Shown here: piece after piece, positions 31,845 to 39,336 of the stretch
Layout: each line of letters starts with the position of its first letter
Numbering within the stretch: the stretch's first letter is position 1
Source: Stigonema sp964246695
GTDB lineage: Bacteria > Cyanobacteriota > Cyanobacteriia > Cyanobacteriales > Nostocaceae
Direction of reading: 5' to 3'
DNA length: 64,000 bases
Assembly: GCA_964246695.1 (NCBI GenBank)
Contig: CAXTSI010000001.1
Location: forward strand, 38,814-102,813
Made by a program: the position numbers and the translations under genes
Notes under the pieces: generated by a model
What the model was told of the DNA's origin: nothing
The model's database searches: none
The model's input: the letters and a program-made list of their open reading frames with translations, nothing else

Positions 31845-32828
31845 TTGGAATTATGCGCTGGCATAGGCGGGATGACATTAGGGATGCAAATTGCTAAAGG
31901 GTTTGAAACAGTCGCTTTCTGCGAGATTAACCCCTTCTGCCAAGAAATTTTGAGCCAGCGCTTCAAGAACGTACCTATTATCTCCAACATAAAAGATGTA
32001 TCAACTACCTCTCTTCGACACCTCAGCATACAACACATTGACGGCATCGCCGCTGGACTTCCCTGCCCCCCCTTCAGCCTCGCAGGTAAGAGAATGGCTT
32101 CTCAAGATGAGCGCAACTTGTTCGATGAATTTTTCCGAATCTTGGGCGACGTTCGGCCCCGATGGGCAGTACTGGAAAACGTACCCGGACTGCTCAGTGC
32201 TGAAAAGGGAGAATACTTCCGCAGGGTTGTACGGCGTTTTGCCGAAATGGGGTATTTATGCCTCTGGGGAATTTGTTCCGCTGCCGCCGTGGGAGCAGTC
32301 CACTTACGCAAACGGATCTGGATTATTGCCTACTCCCAAGATGACGGATGGGGTGCATCCGGGAACGATCGCTTGCAAGAATGGTCAGACCATGCACCTA
32401 TCAGCTGCTCTGTCGAGGAAGCGATTGCCGACACCAGCAGCAATAGATGCGAAGGACAATTGGAGAACGCCTGCCAGGAGCGGAGCTTCCCTGAGTTACA
32501 CGATGGGAGTTTCAACCCAATTTTCCCTCAACCCGCGTTTTGTGGAGACAATGATGGGCTTTCCAGTGGACTGGACGGATGTCTGCTCCGACGCGATCGC
32601 CTTGAAGAGTGGCTTAGTGCCGCCACAATCCCCAGCTTCTCTCGGCTCTCTGGTGAAGAAATTAGAAGCCTTGCGCCAGAAGAGCAGGCAGAATATCGCC
32701 AACTCTACAGAGAGTATCAGACCATCCGAAGACAAAACAAAGAACAGTTAAAAGCATTGGGCAATGCGGTTGTACCCCAGTGCGCCGCTAAGATTTTTGA
32801 AATGATTCCGAGAATTAAATCTTCTTAG
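31845..32828 (+). CDS. C5-cytosine DNA methyltransferase
   Basis: 327 residues from TTG 31845; there is no ATG or GTG between the upstream stop and motif I. Motif I ELCAGIGGMTLGM, motif IV GLPCPPFSLAGKR (Cys nucleophile in PCPP), motif VI WAVLENVPGLL, motif VIII VHLRKRIWIIAYS and motif X LKALGNAVVPQCA are in order, so it should be active. No cognate restriction gene is adjacent; probably a solitary phage/plasmid methyltransferase. A second open frame of 251 codons lies entirely inside it. The region encoding the target-recognition part (32350-32650) is poorly conserved, as expected under dual coding. Confidence 0.85.
   Translation: MELCAGIGGMTLGMQIAKGFETVAFCEINPFCQEILSQRFKNVPIISNIKDVSTTSLRHLSIQHIDGIAAGLPCPPFSLAGKRMASQDERNLFDEFFRILGDVRPRWAVLENVPGLLSAEKGEYFRRVVRRFAEMGYLCLWGICSAAAVGAVHLRKRIWIIAYSQDDGWGASGNDRLQEWSDHAPISCSVEEAIADTSSNRCEGQLENACQERSFPELHDGSFNPIFPQPAFCGDNDGLSSGLDGCLLRRDRLEEWLSAATIPSFSRLSGEEIRSLAPEEQAEYRQLYREYQTIRRQNKEQLKALGNAVVPQCAAKIFEMIPRIKSS
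31996..32751 (+). CDS. Overprinted 251-residue protein inside the methyltransferase gene
   Basis: ATG 31996, +1 frame relative to the methyltransferase, open for 251 codons. The product is not random: MYQLPLFDTSAYNTL, SESWATFGPDGQYWKTYP, GLLPTPKMTDG, RLPTPAAIDAKDNWRTPA and LNPRFVETMMGFPVDWTDV. I recall the LPTP..D and LNPRFVE..MGFP..WT signatures from phage and plasmid proteins found next to or over C5 methyltransferases. Both frames show family-like motifs, so this looks like genuine dual coding. No strong ribosome binding site is seen; translation may be coupled or internal. Function unknown. Confidence 0.6.
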   Translation: MYQLPLFDTSAYNTLTASPLDFPAPPSASQVREWLLKMSATCSMNFSESWATFGPDGQYWKTYPDCSVLKRENTSAGLYGVLPKWGIYASGEFVPLPPWEQSTYANGSGLLPTPKMTDGVHPGTIACKNGQTMHLSAALSRKRLPTPAAIDAKDNWRTPARSGASLSYTMGVSTQFSLNPRFVETMMGFPVDWTDVCSDAIALKSGLVPPQSPASLGSLVKKLEALRQKSRQNIANSTESIRPSEDKTKNS

Positions 32829-32848
32829 ATAATATATCTTTCAAAAAC

Positions 32849-33127
32849 ATGGGTGTTGTATACCTTTTACATTTCTCCGAACCGATTTCTTGCAACCACA
32901 CTTGCCAGCATTATGTAGGTTGGACATCTAGCTTGAAAAATCGGATTGCTAAACACAGACAAGGACAAGGAGCCAGATTAACCCAAGTGGCTCACGATCG
33001 CTCTATAACTTTTGAAGTTGCGCATACATGGAAGGGGAACCGCCAACTAGAGCGGCAAATCAAAAAGCAGAAAAATCACAAAAGATACTGCTCGGTATGT
33101 AATCAGAAAATAAGGAAAATGTCATGA
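32849..33127 (+). CDS. GIY-YIG nuclease-family protein
   Basis: 92 residues from ATG 32849. GVVYLLHF and QHYVGWTSSLKNRIAKH form the GIY-YIG core (VYLL ... HYVG) with the downstream Arg/His; Glu in QLERQIKKQKNHK fits the metal ligand. Single-domain members of this length are common as orphan nucleases in phages and plasmids and in cyanobacteria next to methyltransferases. The stop overlaps the next start (ATGA at 33124-33127), so it is in an operon with the Mo-nitrogenase C-terminal-like gene. Confidence 0.8.
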   Translation: MGVVYLLHFSEPISCNHTCQHYVGWTSSLKNRIAKHRQGQGARLTQVAHDRSITFEVAHTWKGNRQLERQIKKQKNHKRYCSVCNQKIRKMS

Positions 33128-33363
33128 AACCCCTAGCATCGATAATTTTAAGTTCCAATTCCAAGCTCTCATTCCAGACACGACTAGCCCAAATCCTTTG
33201 CCAAATAATCCCTGATTCCTGTCCCTTTGAACGCACTGTTATTGTAGGGGATATCACCGTTCACATTCCCCCGTTGTGCAAGTTGAATCCCTTCTACGAT
33301 ACTTTTGTGAGCATAAAGTTTAAAGCAGCGACGTTTCTTGCTGATACTGATAAGTTGAATTAG
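33124..33363 (+). CDS. Mo-dependent nitrogenase C-terminal-like protein
   Basis: 79 residues. ARLAQILCQIIPDSCPFER-like core (actual: LAQILCQIIPDSCPFERTV) and HIPPLCKLNPFYDTFVSIKF are diagnostic of the Mo-nitro_C family, small proteins named for a domain found in some nitrogenase-related proteins but widespread in cyanobacteria without a nitrogenase role. The usual terminal LADECGED is changed to LADTDKLN, so the C-terminus may be shortened. The ATGA overlap with the GIY-YIG gene indicates co-translation. Function unknown. Confidence 0.7.
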   Translation: MKPLASIILSSNSKLSFQTRLAQILCQIIPDSCPFERTVIVGDITVHIPPLCKLNPFYDTFVSIKFKAATFLADTDKLN

Positions 33364-33417
33364 CCCTCCATCATGAAACAATACCTTACTAATCGATGAG
33401 GACACCGCTTAGAATTT

Positions 33418-33699
33418 ATGGAACAAGCCAAGAAAATACTTACCTTACTCCATTTATGGATCTGGGCAGCGACGAAACATCCTGAATTTAAGGATTTTGA
33501 GCTTAGGATTTCACTGATCGCTCAAATCAAAGCCAAATGCTCTCACTACAAGCACAGCACCGAAGTATTTCTGTTTTATTTTACACTACATACCCCGCGA
33601 TTTATCCACTCCTTGCCTTGGAGTGCTGTCGATCAATTTGCTAAGGAAACAAACACAGACATAAGTTTCCTGGATTGGGAAGAAGATATTCCTTTTTAG
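33418..33699 (+). CDS. Hypothetical 93-residue protein
   Basis: ATG 33418. Helical with aromatic-rich segments (LLHLWIWAATKHPEFKDFE; TPRFIHSLPWSAVDQFA) and an acidic end (LDWEEDIPF). No family recognised. It follows the GIY-YIG/Mo-nitro_C pair by 55 bases and precedes two other small unknown genes; all read in the same direction and may form one plasmid operon. Confidence 0.55.
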   Translation: MEQAKKILTLLHLWIWAATKHPEFKDFELRISLIAQIKAKCSHYKHSTEVFLFYFTLHTPRFIHSLPWSAVDQFAKETNTDISFLDWEEDIPF

Positions 33700-33768
33700 C
33701 GCTCTACGACGAATAATAAGGTTAAGGGCGATCGCCCAATAAAGTATCGCCCACACAATTCAAAAACA

Positions 33769-33960
33769 ATGAAACTCACAAAACTTAGATATTTAGTAAA
33801 AGACGAAATGTTTCTCGCAGTACTGTTAATGGCATCTGGAATTTCATTGCTAATTGGAACGGTGATATGGGCGACTTTACCCTGCCCTAACCAGCCTCAA
33901 TCTCATAATACAAATTCCCATAATCTCGAAAAAAGCAACCTTTTTCAAGAGAAAAACTGA
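33769..33960 (+). CDS. Small single-pass membrane protein
   Basis: 63 residues from ATG 33769. A hydrophobic helix at residues 14-36 (MFLAVLLMASGISLLIGTVI) is flanked by a basic N-terminus (KLTKLRYLVKDE) and a polar C-terminus. The upstream sequence contains a CGCCCAATAAAGTATCGCCCACAC-like leader that recurs before the next gene (33990-34010: ATCAAAAGTATCGCCCACAC), so both share a duplicated leader. Function unknown. Confidence 0.5.
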   Translation: MKLTKLRYLVKDEMFLAVLLMASGISLLIGTVIWATLPCPNQPQSHNTNSHNLEKSNLFQEKN

Positions 33961-34013
33961 ACAAGGTCAAGGGTGATCGCCTATCAAAAGTATCGCCCAC
34001 ACCCATAAAAGTC

Positions 34014-34487
34014 ATGCCTACATTGAAAATTATCCAAACCCCAGATGGTTGGGTAGTAACCGGTTTCCCTAAAGAATCAGAAATTTCTGTTATTGGCTTC
34101 TGGGCAAAGGCTTACTTTTACCCTGGCACTTCTCCAACCATTTACTGGAATTTGCCGCCCGCAAATAGCGGCTTTGCACTTGAGCTAAAGGAGACAGTTG
34201 AGCAATTGTGCGAGTTCATGATCGAATTCACCAACGTTGTAAACGAATTTCGGAATCTTTCGTATCGAATTTGCCGCAACAAAAAGAGGGAGGGTTCTTC
34301 ATTAAATGAAGCTGTCTCATACATGAATGAAAGGGCTATAAACCCGTGGGAGCCTAAACCTGAAAAAATGGGGAGGCTTCTTCGGTTGGATGTAGACGAC
34401 CCAACATTTAAATGGGTTGTATTAAGCCTCCCCATTTTTTTGCGGCAACTTCCAGCCCTCTTTTTGTCAGTATCAGGCTCCGGATGA
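34014..34487 (+). CDS. Hypothetical protein running through a terminator
   Basis: 157 residues from ATG 34014. The first 115 residues look like a real gene (LKIIQTPDGWVVTGFP; ELKETVEQLCEFMIEFTNVV). From about 34361 the frame is encoded by a perfect 17-base inverted repeat followed by T7, i.e. a terminator, so the last 40 residues (GRLLRLDVDDPTFKWVV...) are probably not ancestral. The gene may have lost its own stop codon, or the transcript is mostly ended before the stop. No family recognised. Confidence 0.5.
   Translation: MPTLKIIQTPDGWVVTGFPKESEISVIGFWAKAYFYPGTSPTIYWNLPPANSGFALELKETVEQLCEFMIEFTNVVNEFRNLSYRICRNKKREGSSLNEAVSYMNERAINPWEPKPEKMGRLLRLDVDDPTFKWVVLSLPIFLRQLPALFLSVSGSG
34363..34441. 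terminator. Bidirectional terminator with 17-base arms
   Basis: AAAAAATGGGGAGGCTT (34363-34379) is exactly complementary to AAGCCTCCCCATTTTTT (34424-34440), with a 44-base loop. The T tract on each strand follows the GC stem, so it can act in both directions. Confidence 0.75.
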
Positions 34488-34589
34488 GCAAGCAATTCAA
34501 CGGCTAGAGGAGATGCGGTTTTAGGTAAATAGCGCTTGTCTAATGAACCTATACACATCAGATAAAACTGTCAAAATTATGGAGACGCA

Positions 34590-34883
34590 ATGAACGAGTA
34601 TCTGAAAGTTACAACCTTTGAAGTCATAATGACCACTACAGAATATCATTACTTCGAGGATCTATGCAGTGATGCTGCTGGTAATTTAGTCGTTGATTTG
34701 TATGGCGTTGTTCAAGCACACCTGATCACTCAGATTCCACCTGAATCTGTCCCATTAGGCACTGATGGTATCAACTTCCACGTCGAAGTTGAAGATCCAT
34801 TTACTGAAGAGGTGTTTCACGAATTTGATACTAATATGCCTGATATAGAGCCGAAAAATACTCCTTTAGGGTACTGGTGGTGA
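34590..34883 (+). CDS. Hypothetical 97-residue protein
   Basis: ATG 34590, with GGAGACGCA upstream as ribosome binding site. Acidic, beta-rich by eye (FEDLCSDAAGNLVVDLYG; INFHVEVEDPFTEEVFHEF). The stop at 34883 overlaps the GTG alternative start of the DUF5131 gene, so the two are co-transcribed. No family recognised; it may be a small partner of the DUF5131 protein. Confidence 0.5.
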   Translation: MNEYLKVTTFEVIMTTTEYHYFEDLCSDAAGNLVVDLYGVVQAHLITQIPPESVPLGTDGINFHVEVEDPFTEEVFHEFDTNMPDIEPKNTPLGYWW

Positions 34884-34885
34884 AC

Positions 34886-35848
34886 ATGACTAAAATCTCA
34901 TGGACTGATATTACTTGGAATTTTGTCGTTGGTTGTTCGCGGATTAGTCCGGGCTGTATAAACTGCTATGCCGCCGCTGCTGCGAAAACTGGAAGATTAC
35001 AACAGTTCCCGCAATATCAAGCAGTAAGTAGCTGGAACGGAACCGTTAAGTTAGTTGATTCGCAATTAGATAAACCCTTGAAACGTAGAAAGGCAACAAA
35101 ATTTTTTGCTTGCTCAATGTCTGATTTATTTCACGAATCGATACCCTTTGAATTAATCGACATGGCATTTGGCATTATGGCTCTTTGCCCCCAGCACATA
35201 TTTCAGATATTAACAAAAAGACCTGAAAGAATGCTGGAATGGTCTTTAACTACCAATCCTTTAAAATGGAGCAAGGCTGTTATCAGTTCCTCGTGGGATA
35301 AAGTCAGCTACTTGGGTGGTATGATTCCAATTGAAAATTCAATTATCAGCGTTGCCTTAAAAACAAGCGATTCTCATTACTATCTTGACAACGTGTGGAT
35401 GGGAACCACCACCGAAAATCAACAAACGGCTGATCGGCGGATTCCGCTTTTACTCCAAGTTCCTGCCAAAATTCGATTTTTGAGTTGTGAACCTCTTTTA
35501 GAAGCAATAAATCTCAAGCTCGGCGCTATTCCTGTACAAAACTGTCGATTTTCATCTGACGATGGCACTTGTAATTATCCTGATAAGTTCACGCCAGAAT
35601 GTCATCAATGGGATTGCCCTAGAATTCAAGGGGGAATTGATTGGGTTATTTGCGGGGGAGAAAGCGGTAAGGGTGCAAGACTTTGTGAATCAGACTGGTT
35701 ACACGCGATCGCTCGGCAGTGTCAAGCTGTTGATATCCCGGTATTCGTCAAACAGCTAGGGAGTAACTCGGATTATAAAACAAAAGATCGTAAGGGCAGC
35801 GACATGTCAGAATTTCCAGAAAGTTTGCAAATTCAGCAATTTCCATAA
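34886..35848 (+). CDS. DUF5131 (phage Gp37/Gp68-like) protein
   Basis: ATG 34886 (MTKISWTDITWN); a GTG at 34877 is in frame. The hallmark WNFVVGCSRISPGCINCYAA carries the three-Cys cluster C..C..C, followed by FFACSMSDLFHE, ILTKRPERML and GTTTENQQTADRRIPLLLQV, all typical of DUF5131. The fold is related to radical-SAM TIM barrels, and members are found in phages and plasmids, sometimes with a three-Cys-motif partner (not seen here). It would bind an Fe-S cluster; substrate unknown. The 320-residue length is complete; an insertion around residues 230-250 carries extra Cys (FTPECHQWDCP). Confidence 0.82.
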   Translation: MTKISWTDITWNFVVGCSRISPGCINCYAAAAAKTGRLQQFPQYQAVSSWNGTVKLVDSQLDKPLKRRKATKFFACSMSDLFHESIPFELIDMAFGIMALCPQHIFQILTKRPERMLEWSLTTNPLKWSKAVISSSWDKVSYLGGMIPIENSIISVALKTSDSHYYLDNVWMGTTTENQQTADRRIPLLLQVPAKIRFLSCEPLLEAINLKLGAIPVQNCRFSSDDGTCNYPDKFTPECHQWDCPRIQGGIDWVICGGESGKGARLCESDWLHAIARQCQAVDIPVFVKQLGSNSDYKTKDRKGSDMSEFPESLQIQQFP

Positions 35849-35862
35849 CTTGAGGAGGCATT

Positions 35863-36228
35863 ATGCTAGTCAAATACACATTGAAATTCAGCAGTAGAAA
35901 TCTGTGGGACGAGAGTGGTACTCCCGCATGGACTTCCCCCGAAGGTACAAAAATACGTCAGCAAATTGACGAGCTTATAGAGCAATTCGGACTCACACGC
36001 GAATCTCCACACCGCAGCCCAGAGACACTAGATTTGACCGCGCAGCGCTACCCTTACAACCCCAATGATTACGTGATGTTTGAAAAAAAGGTTTATCGGG
36101 TGATTGGAATGCAGAACTTAGGAACTGGAGTCAAGATAGCCAATTATCCCGGTGTCGCTAACAAGGTTGTTAATGTCAACAAGGTTCAACCCATTAAAAG
36201 AAGGAGTGGTTTCTGTGCCCGTGCATAG
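35863..36228 (+). CDS. Chimera: unknown N-terminus fused to IscB C-terminal domain
   Basis: 121 residues from ATG 35863 (TTGAGGAGGC upstream is a good SD). Residues 1-58 (MLVKYTLKFSSRNLWDESGT; KIRQQIDELIEQFGLTRES) are unassigned. Residues 59-121 (RYPYNPNDYVMFEKKVYRVI; NLGTGVKIANYPGVANKVVN) are about 85 percent identical to the C-terminal domain of the IscB at 23454. The fusion is in frame and contains no stop. It could be a simple insertion scar or a protein using the IscB RNA/DNA-contact domain. Confidence 0.6.
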   Translation: MLVKYTLKFSSRNLWDESGTPAWTSPEGTKIRQQIDELIEQFGLTRESPHRSPETLDLTAQRYPYNPNDYVMFEKKVYRVIGMQNLGTGVKIANYPGVANKVVNVNKVQPIKRRSGFCARA

Positions 36229-36369
36229 TATGGCTCGTCATCGACCCTCCGCTCTTAGCAGCCGATGGCTACTATCGATTGACGGTCAATTCCTCACCGC
36301 CGCGCCTTATATCTCGCCACTGATCCGTCCTCGCCGAATTCAGTGGGAGGCTTACGGCGGAATAGCTAA
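36040..36369 (+). mobile_element. Relic of a second IscB element (right end only)
   Basis: Contains the last 60 codons of an iscB-like gene and the element's right end; 36336-36369 is identical over 34 bases to 24898-24931. The nuclease domains and the omega RNA region are gone. Between these two conserved blocks the two copies have diverged. Confidence 0.65.
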
Positions 36370-37076
36370 AAATATCCTCATTGCCGCATCAATGGTAATG
36401 TTTGAAAAAAGATGCTTAAAAAATTTGGATTTAATGCATCAAAAGAAAAACCTTTTGTTCGGTGACAGTGGTTGTCTCGGATGGATTAAATCGGAGAAAT
36501 ATTGTACAAAGGCGTTTGAAGAATATGCTTGTCAGACGAGCAGGGTTTTGAATATACAGGCAAAACTAAACCCCGATATTTATGCATCTGAGGACATTCC
36601 GTGCGAAGATTTTATCCTTGATCGCGCCGGAATAAATATAGAGCAGGCGATCGCACAAACCGTTAAAGATGCCCAATACCTGCGCGGTGTTCAGTTGTGG
36701 GGAAAGATTAAATGCTTTCCTGTACAAGGCTACACACCTGAAGAATACGAGTATTGCATAGCAGAATATCGCCGTCTGGGGTTTTTTGACCTTGAAGAAA
36801 GCATTCACTTGGTTTGCAGTTGGCTCTACCTGTATGCGAAAACCGACAACTGGATTGTACCAAATCAATAAGTTGATCCGAGACGCCCTGCCAGAACACT
36901 ATCACGTCCACTGCTTTGGAATTGCAAACCCACCTTGGATTGTCAATCTAGCTAAAATCGGTTTAAACAGTTGCGATAGTGCAACCGGAAGCGTTGAGGC
37001 TGGGTTGGGGTTTTCCTTTATCGATGAGGGGGGCAAAAGATTGCGACTGCAAATACTTGAACTCTCCCCCGGTTGA
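36370..37076 (+). pseudogene. Broken DpdA/TGT-like gene
   Basis: Two frames make up one protein. The first (to 36871) has LLFGDSGCLGWIKS, PVQGYTPEEYEYCIAEYRRL and SWLYLYAKTDNWIV; the second continues from about 36850 with INKLIRDALPEHYHVHCFGI and LAKIGLNSCDSATGSVEAGL. These parallel LQGYEPEEYVDSIRQYG and LHGFGLKKEAL..SADSAAAG in the intact protein at 42425. The frame changes near 36840-36865, and the N-terminus is cut by the IscB relic. The last codons (LELSPG) lie in an IS-type hairpin. Thus a dead paralogue of the deazapurine/queuine transglycosylase-like family. Confidence 0.65.
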
Positions 37077-37133
37077 AACCGGAGGATTCTGAATCGTTGT
37101 GGTTACGGCGGATAGAATCCGCACTTCACCACA
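37062..37133. repeat. Nested hairpins, probable IS200/IS605-type end
   Basis: CCCCCGGTTGAAACCGGAGG (from 37067) is a compact hairpin; a second nested hairpin (GTGGT..GCGGATAGAATCCGC..ACCAC) occupies 37096-37133. Such structures mark the ends of IS200/IS605-group elements. No transposase or TnpB frame is left next to it. Confidence 0.45.
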
Positions 37134-37770
37134 TTTTCTTCCCTAACCCTAAAGCTAGGTCGGGCAGGCTCAAACTGCCACTATCGGACTCGGCAGATAA
37201 ACTGCTGTGCCGTTACCTGGATCTTCTACCTTGAAGATTTTACGTACCAAAGGCAACATGCAAAAAAGTTATTCTTGGTACAACCCCATATCTTCAGTTT
37301 TCCTGGTTCTGTTTGGCAACCAATTGGTATTGGAGTTTTTCATCCGTGTGCTGCCAATATTATTTTATCAAAAACTGGTTAGTTAAAACTAACACGCTTG
37401 CCTGAGCAGAACGGTTAGAAACAAGGACGAATCGGGCATACGTTTGGTAGAGCAAGCCCTTGTTGGTGAGGTGAAACCTTTCAAGCAGTGGATGTGGGAT
37501 GAAGAGCCTTTGGGTCAATTAGCCGCGACTATGGAGGCGTAAAATTTAAAGGCGATCGCCACTTACAACTGAGTTTGTTTGATGCGTAGGAGCCATCTCA
37601 CTATTGATTACTAATCATCGTCCTCTCGACAAAGCGATCGCCCAACGGTGATTTGAATCGTTATCACTAAGGTTTGCTTGGACTACAAAAAACAGAAAAT
37701 TTGTGCGTAAACTTCAAGGAACGGAGTCGGATCAAGATTCATCCTCATTACACGAAATCTTTTTTTTACG
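37134..37770. other. Intergenic stretch, degraded
   Basis: No intact gene. A short frame near 37395-37542 (VRNKDESGIRLVEQALVGEV, WMWDEEPLGQLAATMEA, stop) has coding character and is probably the tail of a lost gene. The promoter of the SprT-like gene should lie at the right end. Confidence 0.5.
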
Positions 37771-38973
37771 ATGATTCAAATGACTAAAATTCGAGGGATT
37801 GTTAAAGCTGCTCAAACAGCACAAAATAACTTAAAATTTGGGATACAATCCCAAAACGTCACTTTTTTCAAAGAGTTTATTCAAGGCACAGTCCAAACCA
37901 TTGAGCGGACATGTGCCGAAGCGAAAATAACACCCAATCACTTATCAAAGCGATCGCGTGATGCGTATCTCTTCCTTAAACATATTGACTTAGACAATTT
38001 GCCTGTTGTTTCAGGTCACACCACTCAAGCAAAGGCTGTAAGTATTCGAGTCAACAACATTAAATCGCAACAAAACGCTATTTTGCAAAAGATTTTCTAC
38101 CTAACCTCAACCTCGACTCCAGATGCTACTCAATTACAACAATTGAGACAAACTTTAGCACAAACAGTAAACACAATTGAAAATATATGTTCTCAAGATC
38201 AATTAACGCCAGCGTCCCTGACCTCCTCCTCTCGTCAAATCTATAGCTGGATAAAGTTCTTAACGATTGAAAGTAATCTACAACTTCACCTGACAGCCAC
38301 TTGCCGTCTGCGTCAATGTACTGAACAGTTACTTAATGAAAATGGTCAACATTCTGTCAAAGCAATGATTGAATTTAATAACTTTGCCGGATTGTACAAA
38401 ATTCAAAAGACTGGAAATACCGTGAATTTAACTGTTAATGAAGGGTTCATCAATGCACCAGAGGAAATTTGGCTAGCGTTGGCGAAAGTTTCTATTTTCG
38501 GTAAGGATAAAAATATTTCACAACTTATTAGAAAATTTGAAAGTTCTGAAGAATATAGTGATGTCCTGTTGGAACTTGATTTAGTTGCCCAAGTTCTATC
38601 GGAAAACTCGCAAGGTCAGTTTTATGATTTAGATGAATTGTTCAATAAAATCAATCACGAGTACTTCAAGGGAATTTTGGTTAAGCCGCGTCTGACGTGG
38701 AGTCAATTTTACACCTACCGTAAGTTCGGACACTACGAAAGAGCAAGGGACAGAGTGGCGATTAGCTTGACGCTAGATAATGCTCGTATCCCTCAGCATG
38801 TCATCGAGTTCGTTTTGTACCATGAACTGCTACACAAATATCATGGTGTAAAGTGGGTAAATGGCAAAAGAATGGTTCATTCGCCTGAATTTCGTCGCGA
38901 AGAGAAAAAGTTCAAGTGGTATAAGGACGCATCTAATTGGCTCAAAAAGCTGTCTTCTGGTCATCCCTTATAG
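37771..38973 (+). CDS. SprT-like zinc metalloprotease with helical N-terminal region
   Basis: 400 residues from ATG 37771 (an in-frame ATG lies 9 bases on). The last 130 residues are a SprT-like domain: FNKINHEYFKGILVKPRLTW, KFGHYERARDRVAISLTLD, and the zinc motif HELLH (in VLYHELLHKYHG) with a third ligand probably His in MVHSPEFRREEKKF. SprT/Spartan-type proteases act on DNA-protein crosslinks in eukaryotes; the bacterial role is unclear. The N-terminal 270 residues are helical and unassigned, with two similar stretches (QTVQTIERTCAEAKITPNHL; QTVNTIENICSQDQLTPASL), an internal duplication. It stands alone, upstream of the replication gene. Confidence 0.75.
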   Translation: MIQMTKIRGIVKAAQTAQNNLKFGIQSQNVTFFKEFIQGTVQTIERTCAEAKITPNHLSKRSRDAYLFLKHIDLDNLPVVSGHTTQAKAVSIRVNNIKSQQNAILQKIFYLTSTSTPDATQLQQLRQTLAQTVNTIENICSQDQLTPASLTSSSRQIYSWIKFLTIESNLQLHLTATCRLRQCTEQLLNENGQHSVKAMIEFNNFAGLYKIQKTGNTVNLTVNEGFINAPEEIWLALAKVSIFGKDKNISQLIRKFESSEEYSDVLLELDLVAQVLSENSQGQFYDLDELFNKINHEYFKGILVKPRLTWSQFYTYRKFGHYERARDRVAISLTLDNARIPQHVIEFVLYHELLHKYHGVKWVNGKRMVHSPEFRREEKKFKWYKDASNWLKKLSSGHPL

Positions 38974-39336
38974 GTATGGTTTGAGTAGCGATCGCGCTTT
39001 TGATTGAAACTTTTGCCTACTCAACGCGATTGGGAATAGTTTCTTTTTTCATAAATAAATTTAGGGGCTTAAAACCCAAGTGGCAGGGAGTTCCAAAACT
39101 CCCCCCTTGCCCCCTGCTCCCTGCTCCCCTGCCTCTTCGGTCATGGCATCCCACAATCAGGGTAATTTTATTATGCCGTGTCTTCAACACTATGCGCAGA
39201 AAGCGATCGCACTAAGCACAGCACAAAATGGTGCCAACCTCCCTGACTTCACAAACATAAAAAAAATCAGCAGCCACTCAATACCGTAAGCATCTGCTGA
39301 TGCGCCATAAACACTATTACTAGAGCAATAAATGCA
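38974..39336. other. Intergenic region before the replication gene
   Basis: Contains a pyrimidine-rich low-complexity run typical of Nostoc intergenic DNA (CCCTGCTCCCTGCTCCCC near 39112-39130) and a hairpin (ATCAGCAG..CTGCTGAT near 39267-39302). An AGAGCAATAAATGCAATG segment leads into the start at 39337. No iterons of the classic kind were seen. Confidence 0.45.

Noticed and set aside
33124..33363. Evidence of nitrogen fixation genes
   Set aside because: The Mo-nitro_C-like family is named after a domain but is widespread without nitrogenase; no nif gene is present.
37141..37770. tnpB remnant beside the IS-type hairpin
   Set aside because: No RuvC or zinc-finger motif could be read in any frame.
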